A model generated the notes under the pieces. It was not told the origin of the DNA, searched no databases, and was given only the letters and a program-made list of their open reading frames with translations. Below are positions 28,647-39,113 of a stretch of 64,000 bases of DNA, piece after piece. Positions within the stretch are counted from its first letter, which is position 1, and the number at the start of each line of letters is the position of its first letter. A program made the position numbers and the translations under genes. The DNA comes from Streptomyces litmocidini (GTDB lineage: Bacteria > Actinomycetota > Actinomycetes > Streptomycetales > Streptomycetaceae), in assembly GCF_014649755.1 (NCBI RefSeq), contig NZ_BMTQ01000003.1:248001-312000 (forward strand). The letters run 5' to 3'.

Positions 28647-29507
28647 ATGTCCGCTGCCCGCACCGCGTCCACCACGGACCCGGTCCGCTACGAACGCCTC
28701 GGCCCGGTGGCCGTCGTCACGATGGACCGGCCCGATTACCGCAACGCCCAGAACTCCGCGATGACCTACGCCCTCGACCGCGCCTTCTACCGCGCGGCCG
28801 ACGACGACGAGGTCAAGGTCATCGTGCTCGCCGGAGCGGGGAAGCACTTCTCCGCCGGCCACGACATCGGCACCCCCGAGCGGGACGCCCACCTGCCGTT
28901 CGACCGGCGCGCCGGGCTCTGGTGGGACCACTCGGACAAGCAGGGCGCGGAGAGCCGCTTCGCCCGCGAGTCCGAGGTCTACCTCGGCATGTGCCGCCGC
29001 TGGCGCGAACTGCCCAAACCCATGATCGCGTCGGTGCAGGGCGCCTGCGTCGCGGGCGGCCTGATGCTCGCCTGGGTGTGCGACCTCATCGTCGCCGCCG
29101 AGGACGCGTTCTTCGCCGACCCCGTGGTCCGCATGGGCATCCCCGGCGTCGAGTACTTCGCCCACCCGTGGGTGATGCCCCCGCGCATCGCCAAGGAGTT
29201 CCTCTACACCGGGGACCGGATGGACGCACGGCGCGCCCACGAGGTCGGCATGGTCAACCGGGTCGTCCCGCCCGGGGAGCTGACGGAGCGGACCATGGAA
29301 CTGGCCGCCCGGATCGCCGAGATGCCCCGCATGGGCCTGGCGCTCACCAAGCGCGCCGTCAACCAGGCCGAGGACCTCCAGGGCCTGCACACCGGCATGG
29401 ACTCGGTCTTCGGACTGCACCACCTCGCGCACGCGCACAACGCCGAGACCGCCCCCGACGCGCTGGGCGGCATGGACGTACGCAGGATGAAGGCGGCGGG
29501 AGCCTGA
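28647..29507 (+). CDS. Enoyl-CoA hydratase
   Basis: A 286-residue crotonase with AGAGKHFSAGHDI and the second oxyanion block QGACVAGGLMLAWVCDLIVA. The long insert PFDRRAGLWWDHSDKQGAE and the EYFAHPWVMPP segment resemble the EchA13-type hydratases found in steroid clusters. ATG 28647 has GGAAGGAGGG upstream. It starts the rightward operon before three acyl-CoA dehydrogenases, at the position where mycobacteria have fadD3. It probably hydrates an enoyl-CoA from FadE30 or the next dehydrogenases. Confidence 0.87.
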   Translation: MSAARTASTTDPVRYERLGPVAVVTMDRPDYRNAQNSAMTYALDRAFYRAADDDEVKVIVLAGAGKHFSAGHDIGTPERDAHLPFDRRAGLWWDHSDKQGAESRFARESEVYLGMCRRWRELPKPMIASVQGACVAGGLMLAWVCDLIVAAEDAFFADPVVRMGIPGVEYFAHPWVMPPRIAKEFLYTGDRMDARRAHEVGMVNRVVPPGELTERTMELAARIAEMPRMGLALTKRAVNQAEDLQGLHTGMDSVFGLHHLAHAHNAETAPDALGGMDVRRMKAAGA

Positions 29508-30675
29508 TGGACCTCGACTTCTCCGCGGCGGACGAAGCCTTCCGGGCCGAGGCCCGCGCCTGGCTCGCCGCCCACGTGCCCGACGTCCCGCTCCCCTCCC
29601 TGGAGACGGCGGAGGGCTTCGCCGCCCACCGGCGGTGGGAGCGGACCCTCTCCGCCGACCGCTGGTCGGTGGTCTCCTGGCCCGAGGAGTACGGCGGCCG
29701 GGGCGCCTCGCTCCTCCGGTGGCTGGTCTTCGAGGAGGAGTACTACGCGGCCGGCGCCCCCGGCCGGGTCAGCCAGAACGGCATCAACCTCCTCGCCCCC
29801 ACCCTCTTCGAGCACGGCACCGACGAGCAGCGCGCCCGCGTCCTGCCCTCCATGGCGAGCGGCGAGGTCATCTGGGCCCAGGCCTGGTCCGAACCGGAGT
29901 CCGGCTCCGACCTCGCCTCGCTGCGCTCCACGGCCGAACGGACCGACGGCGGCTGGCTCCTGCGCGGCCAGAAGACCTGGTCGTCCCGCGCGGCCTTCGC
30001 CGACCGCGCCTTCGGCCTCTTCCGCAGCGACCCCGGGGCCGCGAAGCCGCACCAGGGCCTGACGTACCTGATGTTCCCGCTGGACGCCGAAGGGGTGGCC
30101 GTACGGCCCATCGGACGCCTCGACGGCAAACCCGCCTTCGCCGAACTCTTCCTCGACGACGTGTTCGTGCCCGACGGGGACGTGATCGGCGCGCCCGGAC
30201 AGGGCTGGCGGGTCGCGATGAGCACCGCGGGCAACGAGCGGGGGCTGACCCTGCGCAGCCCCGGCCGGTTCACGGCCGCCGCCGAGCGGCTCACGGCGCT
30301 GTGGCGGGAGACCGCCGACCCCTCCGACACCGCGCTGCGCGACCGGGTCGCCGACGCGGTCATCGGCGCCCGCGCCTACCGGCTGTTCTCCTACGCGGGC
30401 GTGTCACGGGTCGCCGCCGGGGGCTCGATCGGCGCCGAGTCCAGTCTCAACAAGGTCTTCTGGTCCGAGCTGGACATCGCGCTCCACGAGACCGCGCTCG
30501 ACCTGCTCGGACCGTACGGCGAACTGGCCGACGCCGCCGACGAGGCGCCCGCGCACGGCGGCTGGGCCGAGGGCCACACCTTCTCCCTCGCCGGCCCCGT
30601 CTACGCCGGCACCAACGAGATCCAGCGCGACATCATCGCCGAGCGGCTGCTCGGCCTCCCGAAGGGACGCCGGTG

Positions 30676-30676
<1 letters not shown>
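29507..30676 (+). CDS. fadE31: Acyl-CoA dehydrogenase, FadE31-like
   Basis: A 389-residue acyl-CoA dehydrogenase with the FAD segments WAQAWSEPESGSDLA and QKTWSSRAAFADRAFGLFR and the terminal YAGTNEIQRDIIAERLLGLPKG. It overlaps the hydratase stop and the next gene start (TGATG both times). In mycobacteria fadE31-fadE32-fadE33 are consecutive and act in late HIP catabolism, probably as a hetero-oligomer in which full-length and short subunits pair; that assignment is by synteny and length. Confidence 0.85.
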
Positions 30677-31710
<1,034 letters not shown>

Positions 31711-31711
31711 C

Positions 31712-31850
31712 CGGCGCCGGCGTCCTCGTACTCCGAACGGCGCCCGCGTCCTCGCGACCCGGACGGCGCCCGCGTCCTCGCGACCCGAACGAGGACGGCG
31801 TCCTCGCGCCCCGGCCGACGCCCGCGTCCTCGTACCCCGGACCGCGCCCG
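31712..31850. repeat. About 26-bp imperfect repeats after fadE32
   Basis: Units containing gcccgcgtcctcgcgaccc repeat with little change from about 31738, with more diverged copies on either side. The 217-nt gap up to 31927 has no gene and interrupts an otherwise tightly packed operon just before the decayed transporter. Confidence 0.7.
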
Positions 31851-31927
31851 CTGCCCGGGCCGGGCAGCGGGCCCCGGCCCCGTCCGCTCACCGGTTCCCC
31901 CCTTCCCTACCGCACCCGGGAGTCAGC

Positions 31928-32521
31928 ATGTCCCCCGCACCGTCCCCGCACGCCCCCGAAAGACCCTCCGACCCCGCCCTGCTGCGCAGGGCGGCGCTGT
32001 CGGGTCTGCTCGGCACCGTCATCGAGCACGACGACTTCCTGCTCCACGGCACGAGGGCCGTCTCCGACCGCGTCGACCGCCGGGCCGTCGTGCCGGCCGG
32101 TGCGGCGGGCTCCGTGCTCCTCGCCTTCCCCGTCCACGCCCCGGTCGACGCGCGCTCCCCCGCGCCGCTGGTCCTCGGCATGGCCCTCGGCCAGGTGGTG
32201 CAGCCCGCGATGTGCGCGCCGCCCGGTCCGCTGCTCTCGGAGATGTTCGGCACCCGCGTCCGCTGCACCGGCGCCCCGCTCGGCCACCAGCCGGCCGCTC
32301 TGATCGGGGGCGGGGCCACCCCGGTGCCCGCCGGCGGTCTGCTCTCCTCCGGTGACGCCCGGAGCGCTCCCCTCGCGGTCCTCGCCGTCGTCTGCGGGCT
32401 CGTGACCGCGCTCGCCGTCCGGCGGACGGGCGAGACGCGCGGCCGGGACCTCGCGGCGGAGGACCCGGCGGCGGCCGAGCGGTCCCGTACCCGACCGACA
32501 TCGAGAGGAGCAGAGGCATGA
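31928..32521 (+). pseudogene. Internally deleted MHS/MFS transporter remnant
   Basis: A 197-codon open frame whose first 50 residues match the N-terminus of metabolite:H+ symporters (RRAALSGLLGTVIEHDDFLLHGT; intact proteins have a YDF-type motif and LYGT). The last 100 match the C-terminal part: LLSEMFGTRVRCTGAPLGHQPAALIGGGATPV. The central eight or so membrane helices are missing, and normally conserved residues are substituted (HDD for YDF-type). It still overlaps the next gene by ATGA and has a start, so it may be translated but cannot transport. A former steroid or organic-acid importer is plausible. Confidence 0.7.
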
Positions 32522-33591
32522 GGCTGACGGAGGAACAGGAAGAACTGCGGTCCGCCGTGCGGGCCGTGCTCGGACGCCACCCGGGCGGGGCGGCCTGGCG
32601 GCCGCTGACCGGGCAGATCGGCGTCGCGGGCCTCGCCGTCCCCGAGGAGTACGGCGGCGCCGGGTACGGGGCGCGGGAGGTCCACGTGGTGATGGAGGAA
32701 CTGGGGCGGGAGCTGAGCCCCGTGCCGTACCTCGGCTCCGCGGTGCTCGTGGTGCGGGCGCTGCTCGCCTCCGGTGACGCGGCGGCGTGCGCGCGGCTGC
32801 TGCCGGGACTCGCCTCGGGGACCGTGGTGGGGGCCCTGGCCTGGGCCGAACGCGGTTCCTGGGACCCGTCGGCCGTACGGTCCGAGGCCTCCCCCGGGCC
32901 CGGCGGGAACTGGCGGATCACCGGGGCCAAGGAGCACGTCCTCGACGGCGCGGAGGCCGGGGTCCTGCTCGTGGCGGCCCGGTCGGGGGCGGGGGTGTCG
33001 CTCTTCGAAGTGCCCGTGGACGGCGCGGGCGTGGACCGTGCGGCGGCCGTGACGATGGACTCCAGCAGGGCGCAGGCCCGGGTGGTGCTCACGGCGGCGG
33101 AGGGGCGGCTCGTGGGCGCGGAGGGAGGGGGCGAGCGGGTGCTCGCGCACGTCCTCGACCTGGCGTGCGCGGCGCTCGCCGCCGAACAGGTCGGCGCCGC
33201 CGCGCGCTGCTTGGAGATCACGCTCGCCTACGCCGGGGAGCGGGTCCAGTTCGGCCGGCCCGTCGGCTCCTTCCAGGCGGTCAAGCACCGTCTCGCGGAC
33301 GCGTACGTCCTGGTCGAGTCGGCGCGCTCGGCCGCGCTCGGCGCCTCCTTCGCCGCCGCCACGGACGACCCGGAACTCAGCCGCCGCGCGGCCGCCGCCA
33401 AGTCCGCCTGCTCGGAGGCGTTCTCGGCGGTGGCGGGCGAGATGATCCAGCTGCACGGCGGCATCGGCATCACCTGGGAGCACGCCGCCCACCGCTACTT
33501 CAAGCGGGCGCACGGCGCGGCGCTGCTCTTCGGCCCGCCGGCCTGGCACCGCGCCCGCCTGGCGGCCGATCTGGGGCTGCCGATGACGTGA
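32518..33591 (+). CDS. fadE33: Acyl-CoA dehydrogenase, FadE33-like
   Basis: A 357-residue acyl-CoA dehydrogenase of the short steroid-cluster type: LTEEQEELRSAVRAVL, VPEEYGGAGYG, the QFGRPVGSFQAVKHRLADAYV helix and C-terminal GEMIQLHGGIGITWEHAAHRYFKRA. It ends the rightward operon and is expected to pair with FadE31 or FadE32. ATG 32518 overlaps the stop of the decayed transporter and follows AGAGGAG. It is longer than mycobacterial FadE33 as I remember it, so FadE28/FadE27-type alternatives are possible. Confidence 0.82.
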   Translation: MRLTEEQEELRSAVRAVLGRHPGGAAWRPLTGQIGVAGLAVPEEYGGAGYGAREVHVVMEELGRELSPVPYLGSAVLVVRALLASGDAAACARLLPGLASGTVVGALAWAERGSWDPSAVRSEASPGPGGNWRITGAKEHVLDGAEAGVLLVAARSGAGVSLFEVPVDGAGVDRAAAVTMDSSRAQARVVLTAAEGRLVGAEGGGERVLAHVLDLACAALAAEQVGAAARCLEITLAYAGERVQFGRPVGSFQAVKHRLADAYVLVESARSAALGASFAAATDDPELSRRAAAAKSACSEAFSAVAGEMIQLHGGIGITWEHAAHRYFKRAHGAALLFGPPAWHRARLAADLGLPMT

Positions 33592-33648
33592 GGCCGTCGC
33601 CGCGTCGACCGCCGCCCGGCCGCCCGGCCGTCCGGCCGTCCGCGCCAC

Positions 33649-33690
33649 CGCCCGGCCGTGCCCGTGACGCCTCGCGGACACGGCCGGGCG
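33649..33690. terminator. Hairpin between fadE33 and glycosyltransferase
   Basis: Perfect 12-bp arms (33649-33660 and 33679-33690) with an 18-nt loop in the gap between convergent genes; probable bidirectional terminator. Confidence 0.65.
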
Positions 33691-33698
33691 CCCGGGGG

Positions 33699-34910
33699 TC
33701 ATCCCCCTTCCGAGCCGATGTGGGCGAGCAGGGCGGCGGCGCCGTCCTCCGCGGCGATCCCCCGGGCGAGTTCGGCCGCGCGGCGGCGGTGCGACGGCTC
33801 CGACAGGCAGGCCGTGATCGCGTCGCCGAGGGCCTCGGCGGTCAGGGCGTCGAACGGCACGGGCCGCGGGGCGACCCCCAGGGCGTGCAGCCGGGCCGAC
33901 CAGAACGGCTGGTCGTACATGACGGGGACGGTCACGGCGGGCACGCCGGCCCGCAGCCCGGCCGCCGTGGTGCCCGCGCCCGCGTGGTGGACCACGGCGG
34001 CGGTGCGCGGGAACAGCCAGTCGTGCGGGACGTCGCCGACGGCGAGGACGTCGTCGCCGCATCCGCTCAGCCCGGCCCACCCCGCCTGCACCACCGCCCG
34101 CACACCGGCACGCCGCACGGCCGCGGCCACCAGCTCGCCGAGCCGCTCCCCCTGCCCCGCCGCCATGCTGCCGAAGCCGATGAACACCGGGGGCGGGCCG
34201 GCCCGGAGGAAGTCGGTCAGCTCGGCCGGGGGCCGCCAGTGGTCCGGCCGTGCGGACCACCAGTACCCCGTGACGTGGACCCGGGACGGCCAGTCGTCGG
34301 GGCGCGGCACCACCAGGGGGCTGTAGCCGTGGAAGACCGGCCGGATGTCCCCCGGTGCCGAGGGCGTGCCGGCGGGCAGCCCGAGGCGGTCGCGCAGCCG
34401 GGCCACGGCTCCCGCGAAGGCTCCGCCGGCGCGCTCCAGCACCTCCCGGCCCGCCGCGAGGTTGCCCTCCGGGCCCAGGTCGTCGGTGCTCCGGGCGTGG
34501 GGCAGGGGGAACTCCCGGGTGGCGAAGGCCGGTACGAGGTAGGTGCCGACGACGGGGACGCCGGACGCCTCGCCGGCCAGGCGGGCCAGGGGGGCCGGGC
34601 CGAAGGGGGTGAGCAGCAGGTCGGCGCCGCCCTCCACGGCCTCCGCCACCCCGTCGGCGAGCCCGTCCGCGTACGCCCTGGTCAAGGCCCGGGCCTCCTC
34701 CCGGGAGGCCGCCCGCGCCCAGTCCTGGATCAGCCCCTGCGGGTCTCCCGGCACGATCCGGTGCTCCAGGCCGCACCCGCCGAGAAGCGCGGCGAAGGTC
34801 GGGTGGGCGGCGACGGCGACCTGGTGGCCGGCGTCGAGCAGACGCCGCCCCAGGCCGGTGAAGGGGGCGACGTCGCCACGGGATCCGGCGGTGATGATCA
34901 GAATGCGCAT
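33699..34910 (-). CDS. GT1 glycosyltransferase, sterol-glucosyltransferase-like
   Basis: A 403-residue GT-B fold UGT/YjiC-type glycosyltransferase. The N-terminal acceptor domain begins MRILIITAGSRGDVAPFTGL. The C-terminal donor motif is VVHHAGAGTTAAGLRAG followed by VMYDQPFWSARLHALGVAP. The DQPFW and HALGVAP elements are those of sterol 3-beta-glucosyltransferases (Atg26/UGT51 type) and of macrolide/sterol-acting bacterial relatives. ATG 34910 has GGAGG 8 nt upstream. Beside a steroid catabolic locus it may glucosylate a hydroxysteroid; the acceptor cannot be read from sequence. Confidence 0.82.
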   Translation of the reverse strand: MRILIITAGSRGDVAPFTGLGRRLLDAGHQVAVAAHPTFAALLGGCGLEHRIVPGDPQGLIQDWARAASREEARALTRAYADGLADGVAEAVEGGADLLLTPFGPAPLARLAGEASGVPVVGTYLVPAFATREFPLPHARSTDDLGPEGNLAAGREVLERAGGAFAGAVARLRDRLGLPAGTPSAPGDIRPVFHGYSPLVVPRPDDWPSRVHVTGYWWSARPDHWRPPAELTDFLRAGPPPVFIGFGSMAAGQGERLGELVAAAVRRAGVRAVVQAGWAGLSGCGDDVLAVGDVPHDWLFPRTAAVVHHAGAGTTAAGLRAGVPAVTVPVMYDQPFWSARLHALGVAPRPVPFDALTAEALGDAITACLSEPSHRRRAAELARGIAAEDGAAALLAHIGSEGG

Positions 34911-35144
34911 GGGGCGATCCTCCTCCCGGTCGACGCCGACGGCGGTCGTTTTCCGTTCTGCTCCTCGGCTCCGATGCGACCGCACCACGCGGTCCGCGCT
35001 CGCCGTGGCCGCCGGGGCGAGCGCGCGGGCCTTCGGCGGAGGTGCACGGCGACGCCGCACAAGCCCGGTCCCCGGCGCACGGCCGTGCGCCGGACGCGCA
35101 GGGGGCCGTCCGGAACGGACTCCTCGCCCTCGGTGTGGTCCAGC

Positions 35145-35265
35145 CGGTCCCGGTCCTCCACGGCTGCAGGCCGCTGGTGGTGCCGCGCCCCGACGACCGG
35201 CCGTCCCGGGTCCACGTCACGGGGTACCGGTGGTCCGCACGGCCGGACCACCGCCGGCGGGTGCC
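35145..35265 (+). pseudogene. Decayed partial glycosyltransferase copy in inverse orientation
   Basis: On the plus strand the frame reads PLVVPRPDD.PSRVHVTGY.WSARPDH, which is almost identical to the segment of the neighbouring minus-strand glycosyltransferase encoded around 34225-34320. The flanks are unrelated and lack the donor domain. It is thus an inverted fragmentary duplicate, or the scar of a second GT gene. Confidence 0.75.
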
Positions 35266-35547
35266 GTACGGGCACGAGTCGAGTCGGGTGGGCAGCCGGC
35301 CGTGACCGCGGGAAACCACCCCGGCCGCGCCCGGACGGAGAGCCGTTCCCTCCGGGTACGGATACGGCCAAGAGGAGGGTCGCGCTCCGGCACCCGGGGC
35401 ACGACCTCCGAAAAGGCCGTGGCGCCCGCGTTCGCGCGGGGCCGGTGCGCGCCGCCGTCGCGGAAGGATCGTCCCGCCGTCACGCTCCCGTCACACCGTC
35501 ATCGTGGCCCCGTCGCACTCACGGACCTCAGGATGGCCTGAATCCAT

Positions 35548-35575
35548 ACGGTCCGGCCCGTCTCCCCCGGACCGT
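35548..35575. promoter_or_regulatory. Inverted repeat upstream of subtilase promoter
   Basis: ACGGTCCGG (35548-35556) and CCGGACCGT (35567-35575) are perfect 9-bp arms with a 10-nt loop, directly abutting the predicted -35. It could be an activator or repressor site. Confidence 0.4.
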
Positions 35576-35577
35576 CG

Positions 35578-35606
35578 TTGATCACGTCCGCCTCGCTTCC
35601 CATACT
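35578..35606 (+). promoter_or_regulatory. Putative promoter of subtilase gene
   Basis: TTGATC (35578-35583), a 17-nt spacer and CATACT (35601-35606) resemble an HrdB-type promoter, 80 nt before the likely start codon. Confidence 0.45.
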
Positions 35607-35685
35607 GCGCTGACCGACGGCGGGAGCCTTGGCACCCCTGGCCGGAACCGACCATCCGACCTCATCCCGAACTCCTGGGGGAGAC

Positions 35686-38600
35686 TTGCGCGCACAGGTG
35701 CACAGAGCACGCGCCCTCACCATCGCGACGGCCACATCGGTGGCCCTCGTGGCAGGCATGACCGGCCCCGCGACGGCGACCGTCGCGACCGCGGCGGCCA
35801 CGTCCGACACCGTCCCACGCGTCGGCGGCACCCAGCGGATCCCGCTCGTCACGGGCGACCGCGTGGTGGTGGACGCCGAGGGCCGGATGGTGGGCTTCGA
35901 GTCCGCCGAGGGCCGCGAGCACATACCCGTACAGGTGGAGCGCTCCGGGGACCACACCCTGGTGGTGCCCGCCGACGCGCGGCGTCTGATCGCCACGGGC
36001 CGCCTCGACCAGCGGCTCTTCGACCTCGACGTGCTCACCGACCCGCGACTGCGCGAGAGCCACGGCGCCGGGCTCAAGCTGATCGTGCGGTACGCGGGGA
36101 GCGCCGGCGCCGCACGCGCCGGGGTGCGCGCGGCCGGCGACACCCAGGTGCGGCGCACGTTCCCGACGATCAACGCCGACGCGGTCCGTACGTCCCCGGA
36201 GGACGTGTCCCGGGTGTGGGAGGCGCTGACCGACCGCCAGGCCACCGGCGCGCGCGTCGCCGCCTCCGGCATCGCCGCGGTGTGGCTGGACGGGGTGCGC
36301 GGCGCGAGCCTGGACCGCAGCGTCCGGCAGATCGGCGCCGACAAGGCCTGGGAGTCCGGGTTCGACGGCACGGGCGTGAAGATCGCCGTCCTCGACACCG
36401 GCGTGGACAGGACCCATGAGGACCTCAGGACGCAGGTCGTCGGCGAGAAGAACTTCTCCGCCTCCGCCGACGCCGTGGACCGCGTCGGGCACGGCACGCA
36501 CGTCGCGTCGATCGCCGTCGGCACCGGCGCCCGGTCGGGCGGCCGGTACAAGGGGGTCGCCCCCGGCGCCAAGGTGATCAGCGGAAAGGTCCTCGACGAC
36601 GAGGGGTACGGGGACGACTCGGCCGTCATCGCGGGCATGGAGTGGGCCGCCGCCGAAGGCGCGGACGTGGTCAACCTCAGCCTCGGCGGGCCCGACAGCC
36701 CCGGCGTCGACCCCCTGGAGGCGACGGTCGACCGGCTGTCCGCCGAGAAGGGCATCCTGTTCGCGATCGCCGCGGGGAACGAGGGGGAGTCCGGTGCGTC
36801 GTCCCTGGGTTCGCCGGGCAGTGCGGACGCCGCGCTGACCGTCGGCGCCGTCGACAAGGACGACCGGCTCGCGCCCTTCTCCAGCACCGGCCCGCGCGTC
36901 GATGACGGCGCCGTCAAGCCGGACGTGACCGCGCCCGGCGTCGCCATCACCGCGGCCGCCGCCCAGGGCAGTGCGATCGACACGCGCCCCGGCACGCCGC
37001 ACCCCGCGCCGGGATACCTCCAGATCGACGGCACCTCCATGGCCACCCCGCACGTCGCGGGCGCCGCCGCGATCCTGAAGCAGCGGCACCCCGACTGGAA
37101 GTCCGCCGAGCTCAAGGGCGTGCTGACCGGTTCCGCCGAGGGCGGGGCCTACACGCCCTTCCAGCAGGGCACGGGCCGGATACGCGTCGACGAGGCGCTC
37201 GCGCAGAGCGTCGTCGCCGAGCCCACGTCGCTGAACTTCGGCACCGCCTCGTGGCCGCACGCCGACGACAGGCCCGTCACCCGGAAGGTCGTCTACCGCA
37301 ACCTCGGGACCGCCGACGTCACCCTCGACCTGGCGGTGTCCGTCCTCGACCCGTCGGGGAAGCCGGCCCCGGCCGGGTTCTTCGCGCTCGACGCCTCGAA
37401 GGTGACCGTGCCCGCCGGCGGGACGGCCGAGGTCGGTCTCGTCGCCGACACCCGGATCGGCGACGTCGACGGCGCCTACTCGGGCTACGTCACCGCCACC
37501 GGCGCGGGCCGGTCCGTCCGCACGGCCGCCGTGGCCGTCCGGGAGGCCGAGTCGTACGACCTGACGGTCCGCACCCTCGGGCGCGACGGGGCCGACGCCT
37601 CGTACTTCGCCAACACCCTGACGGGTGTCGGCGGGCCGGCCGCGGGCTTCCAGGCCCGCGTCGACAACGAGCCGGGCGCCCACACGATCCGCGTGCCCAA
37701 GGGCGCGTACACGCTCAACACGGCCGTCTACCAGGACCCGTCGGACTACGCCGCGGGCACCGACTGGATCGCCCAGCCCAAGCTGGACGTCTCCGCCGAC
37801 ACCACGGTCGTCGTCGACGCGCGCACCACCAAGCCGGTGGACCTCACCGTGCCCGGCATCACCAGGGCGGACTACGCGGGGACGTACTACGAGCTCGCCA
37901 CCGCCGGCGTCGGGCGCGTCGGCAACGGCTGGGTCCTGAGGGGCTTCACCGGCTTCCGCACCGCCCACGCGGGTCCGGCCGTCACCGACGGCTCCCTCCT
38001 GCAGACCTGGGACGCCCACTTCCTCAAGGACGCCACCAGCCAGTACTCGGTGGCCTTCGGCGGCAGGGCGAGCACGGTCGCGACCGGCTACACCAGGCAC
38101 GTGAAGGCGGGCGAGCTGGCCACCCTCAAGGTCGGCCTCGGCGCCTCCGCCGCCGGGAAGACGGCGCTCGCCTCCCCGTACGCCCATCTGCCGGGCGCGC
38201 CGGAGGGCAACGGCTTCTCCGCGCCGCAGGCGGCGCCGGGCACCCGCACCTTCTACGTCTCCACCGCCGACGGCGCCACCTGGCTCACCCGGTTCAACCA
38301 GCTGGGCGAGCTCGACGAGTGGGGCTACCCGGCCCTGGAGGCCGCCTACGAGATGGCCCGGCCGAAGCGCTACGAGGCCGGCCGGACGTACCGGGAGACC
38401 TTCAACACCGGCGTCTTCGGCCCGCTCCTGGGCGAGGGCGCGGGGGTCTTCCGCACCGCGCCCGACCCGGTCACGGGCGAGGAGCGGATCGTCGGCTCCG
38501 TACCGCTGTTCGCCGACGGCAAGGGACACCCGGGGGCGGGCCCGTACTCCTCGGCGAAGTCGACGCTGTACCGCGACGGCGTCGAGATCGCCGAGAACGA

Positions 38601-39063
38601 CGACCCGCTGAGCGGCTCGCAGCCCTTCACGGTCGACGCCGCGGACGCCGAGTACCGGCTGACGACCTCCGTGGAACGCCCGGCGAAGGCCGCCGCGGCC
38701 TCCACGCGGATCGAGGCCGGCTTCACGTTCCGCTCGAAGCGGGTCGCGGCCACCACGGCGCTGCCGGTGTCCACGGTCCGCTTCGCGGCCCCCGTCGACC
38801 TCGCCTCGCGCCTCCCGGAGCACGGGTCCGTCCGGGTCCCCGTGACCGTGCAGGGCTCGGCCGCCGGAACGAATCTCAAGTCCCTCACCGTGTCCGTGAG
38901 TTACGACGACGGGAAGACCTGGCGGCCCGTGAAGGTCGTGGACGGCGCGGTCTCCGTGAAGAGCCCGGCGAAGGACGGCGGCGTCTCGCTCTCCGCCGAG
39001 GTCACGGACAAGCAGGGCAACACGTCGACGCTGACCGTCCACAACGCGTGGTTCGGCAAGTGA
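35686..39063 (+). CDS. Secreted subtilisin-family (S8) serine protease
   Basis: About 1125 residues. A signal peptide (RARALTIATATSVALVAGMTGPATA) precedes a pro-region of roughly 150 residues. The S8 catalytic domain follows, with Asp in VKIAVLDTGVDRTHEDL, His in GHGTHVAS and Ser in GTSMATPHVAGAAAIL, then some 650 residues of beta-rich C-terminal domains. It would be an extracellular endopeptidase. The TTG at 35686 is proposed because GGGGGAG lies just upstream and it gives a proper signal peptide; GTG 35698 is an alternative and the longer ATG 35629 would spoil the signal. It is monocistronic and ends at a hairpin. Confidence 0.9.
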   Translation: MRAQVHRARALTIATATSVALVAGMTGPATATVATAAATSDTVPRVGGTQRIPLVTGDRVVVDAEGRMVGFESAEGREHIPVQVERSGDHTLVVPADARRLIATGRLDQRLFDLDVLTDPRLRESHGAGLKLIVRYAGSAGAARAGVRAAGDTQVRRTFPTINADAVRTSPEDVSRVWEALTDRQATGARVAASGIAAVWLDGVRGASLDRSVRQIGADKAWESGFDGTGVKIAVLDTGVDRTHEDLRTQVVGEKNFSASADAVDRVGHGTHVASIAVGTGARSGGRYKGVAPGAKVISGKVLDDEGYGDDSAVIAGMEWAAAEGADVVNLSLGGPDSPGVDPLEATVDRLSAEKGILFAIAAGNEGESGASSLGSPGSADAALTVGAVDKDDRLAPFSSTGPRVDDGAVKPDVTAPGVAITAAAAQGSAIDTRPGTPHPAPGYLQIDGTSMATPHVAGAAAILKQRHPDWKSAELKGVLTGSAEGGAYTPFQQGTGRIRVDEALAQSVVAEPTSLNFGTASWPHADDRPVTRKVVYRNLGTADVTLDLAVSVLDPSGKPAPAGFFALDASKVTVPAGGTAEVGLVADTRIGDVDGAYSGYVTATGAGRSVRTAAVAVREAESYDLTVRTLGRDGADASYFANTLTGVGGPAAGFQARVDNEPGAHTIRVPKGAYTLNTAVYQDPSDYAAGTDWIAQPKLDVSADTTVVVDARTTKPVDLTVPGITRADYAGTYYELATAGVGRVGNGWVLRGFTGFRTAHAGPAVTDGSLLQTWDAHFLKDATSQYSVAFGGRASTVATGYTRHVKAGELATLKVGLGASAAGKTALASPYAHLPGAPEGNGFSAPQAAPGTRTFYVSTADGATWLTRFNQLGELDEWGYPALEAAYEMARPKRYEAGRTYRETFNTGVFGPLLGEGAGVFRTAPDPVTGEERIVGSVPLFADGKGHPGAGPYSSAKSTLYRDGVEIAENDDPLSGSQPFTVDAADAEYRLTTSVERPAKAAAASTRIEAGFTFRSKRVAATTALPVSTVRFAAPVDLASRLPEHGSVRVPVTVQGSAAGTNLKSLTVSVSYDDGKTWRPVKVVDGAVSVKSPAKDGGVSLSAEVTDKQGNTSTLTVHNAWFGK

Positions 39064-39078
39064 CCTGGTCCGGCTGAA

Positions 39079-39109
39079 GGGGCGGCACCGTCTCCGATGG
39101 TGCCGCCCC
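39079..39109. terminator. Bidirectional terminator between subtilase and nucleoside hydrolase
   Basis: Perfect 11-bp arms (39079-39089, 39099-39109) with a 9-nt loop, 15 nt after the subtilase stop and 4 nt before the end of the convergent nucleoside hydrolase. Confidence 0.88.
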
Positions 39110-39113
39110 ACCG

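Larger units (their letters stand above)
34911..35577. other. Intergenic region; apart from the annotated GT remnant no gene seen
   Basis: Roughly 670 nt with low-complexity translations only. It contains the plus-strand glycosyltransferase remnant near 35145-35265 and, near its end, an inverted repeat and promoter for the subtilase (annotated separately). Confidence 0.5.
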
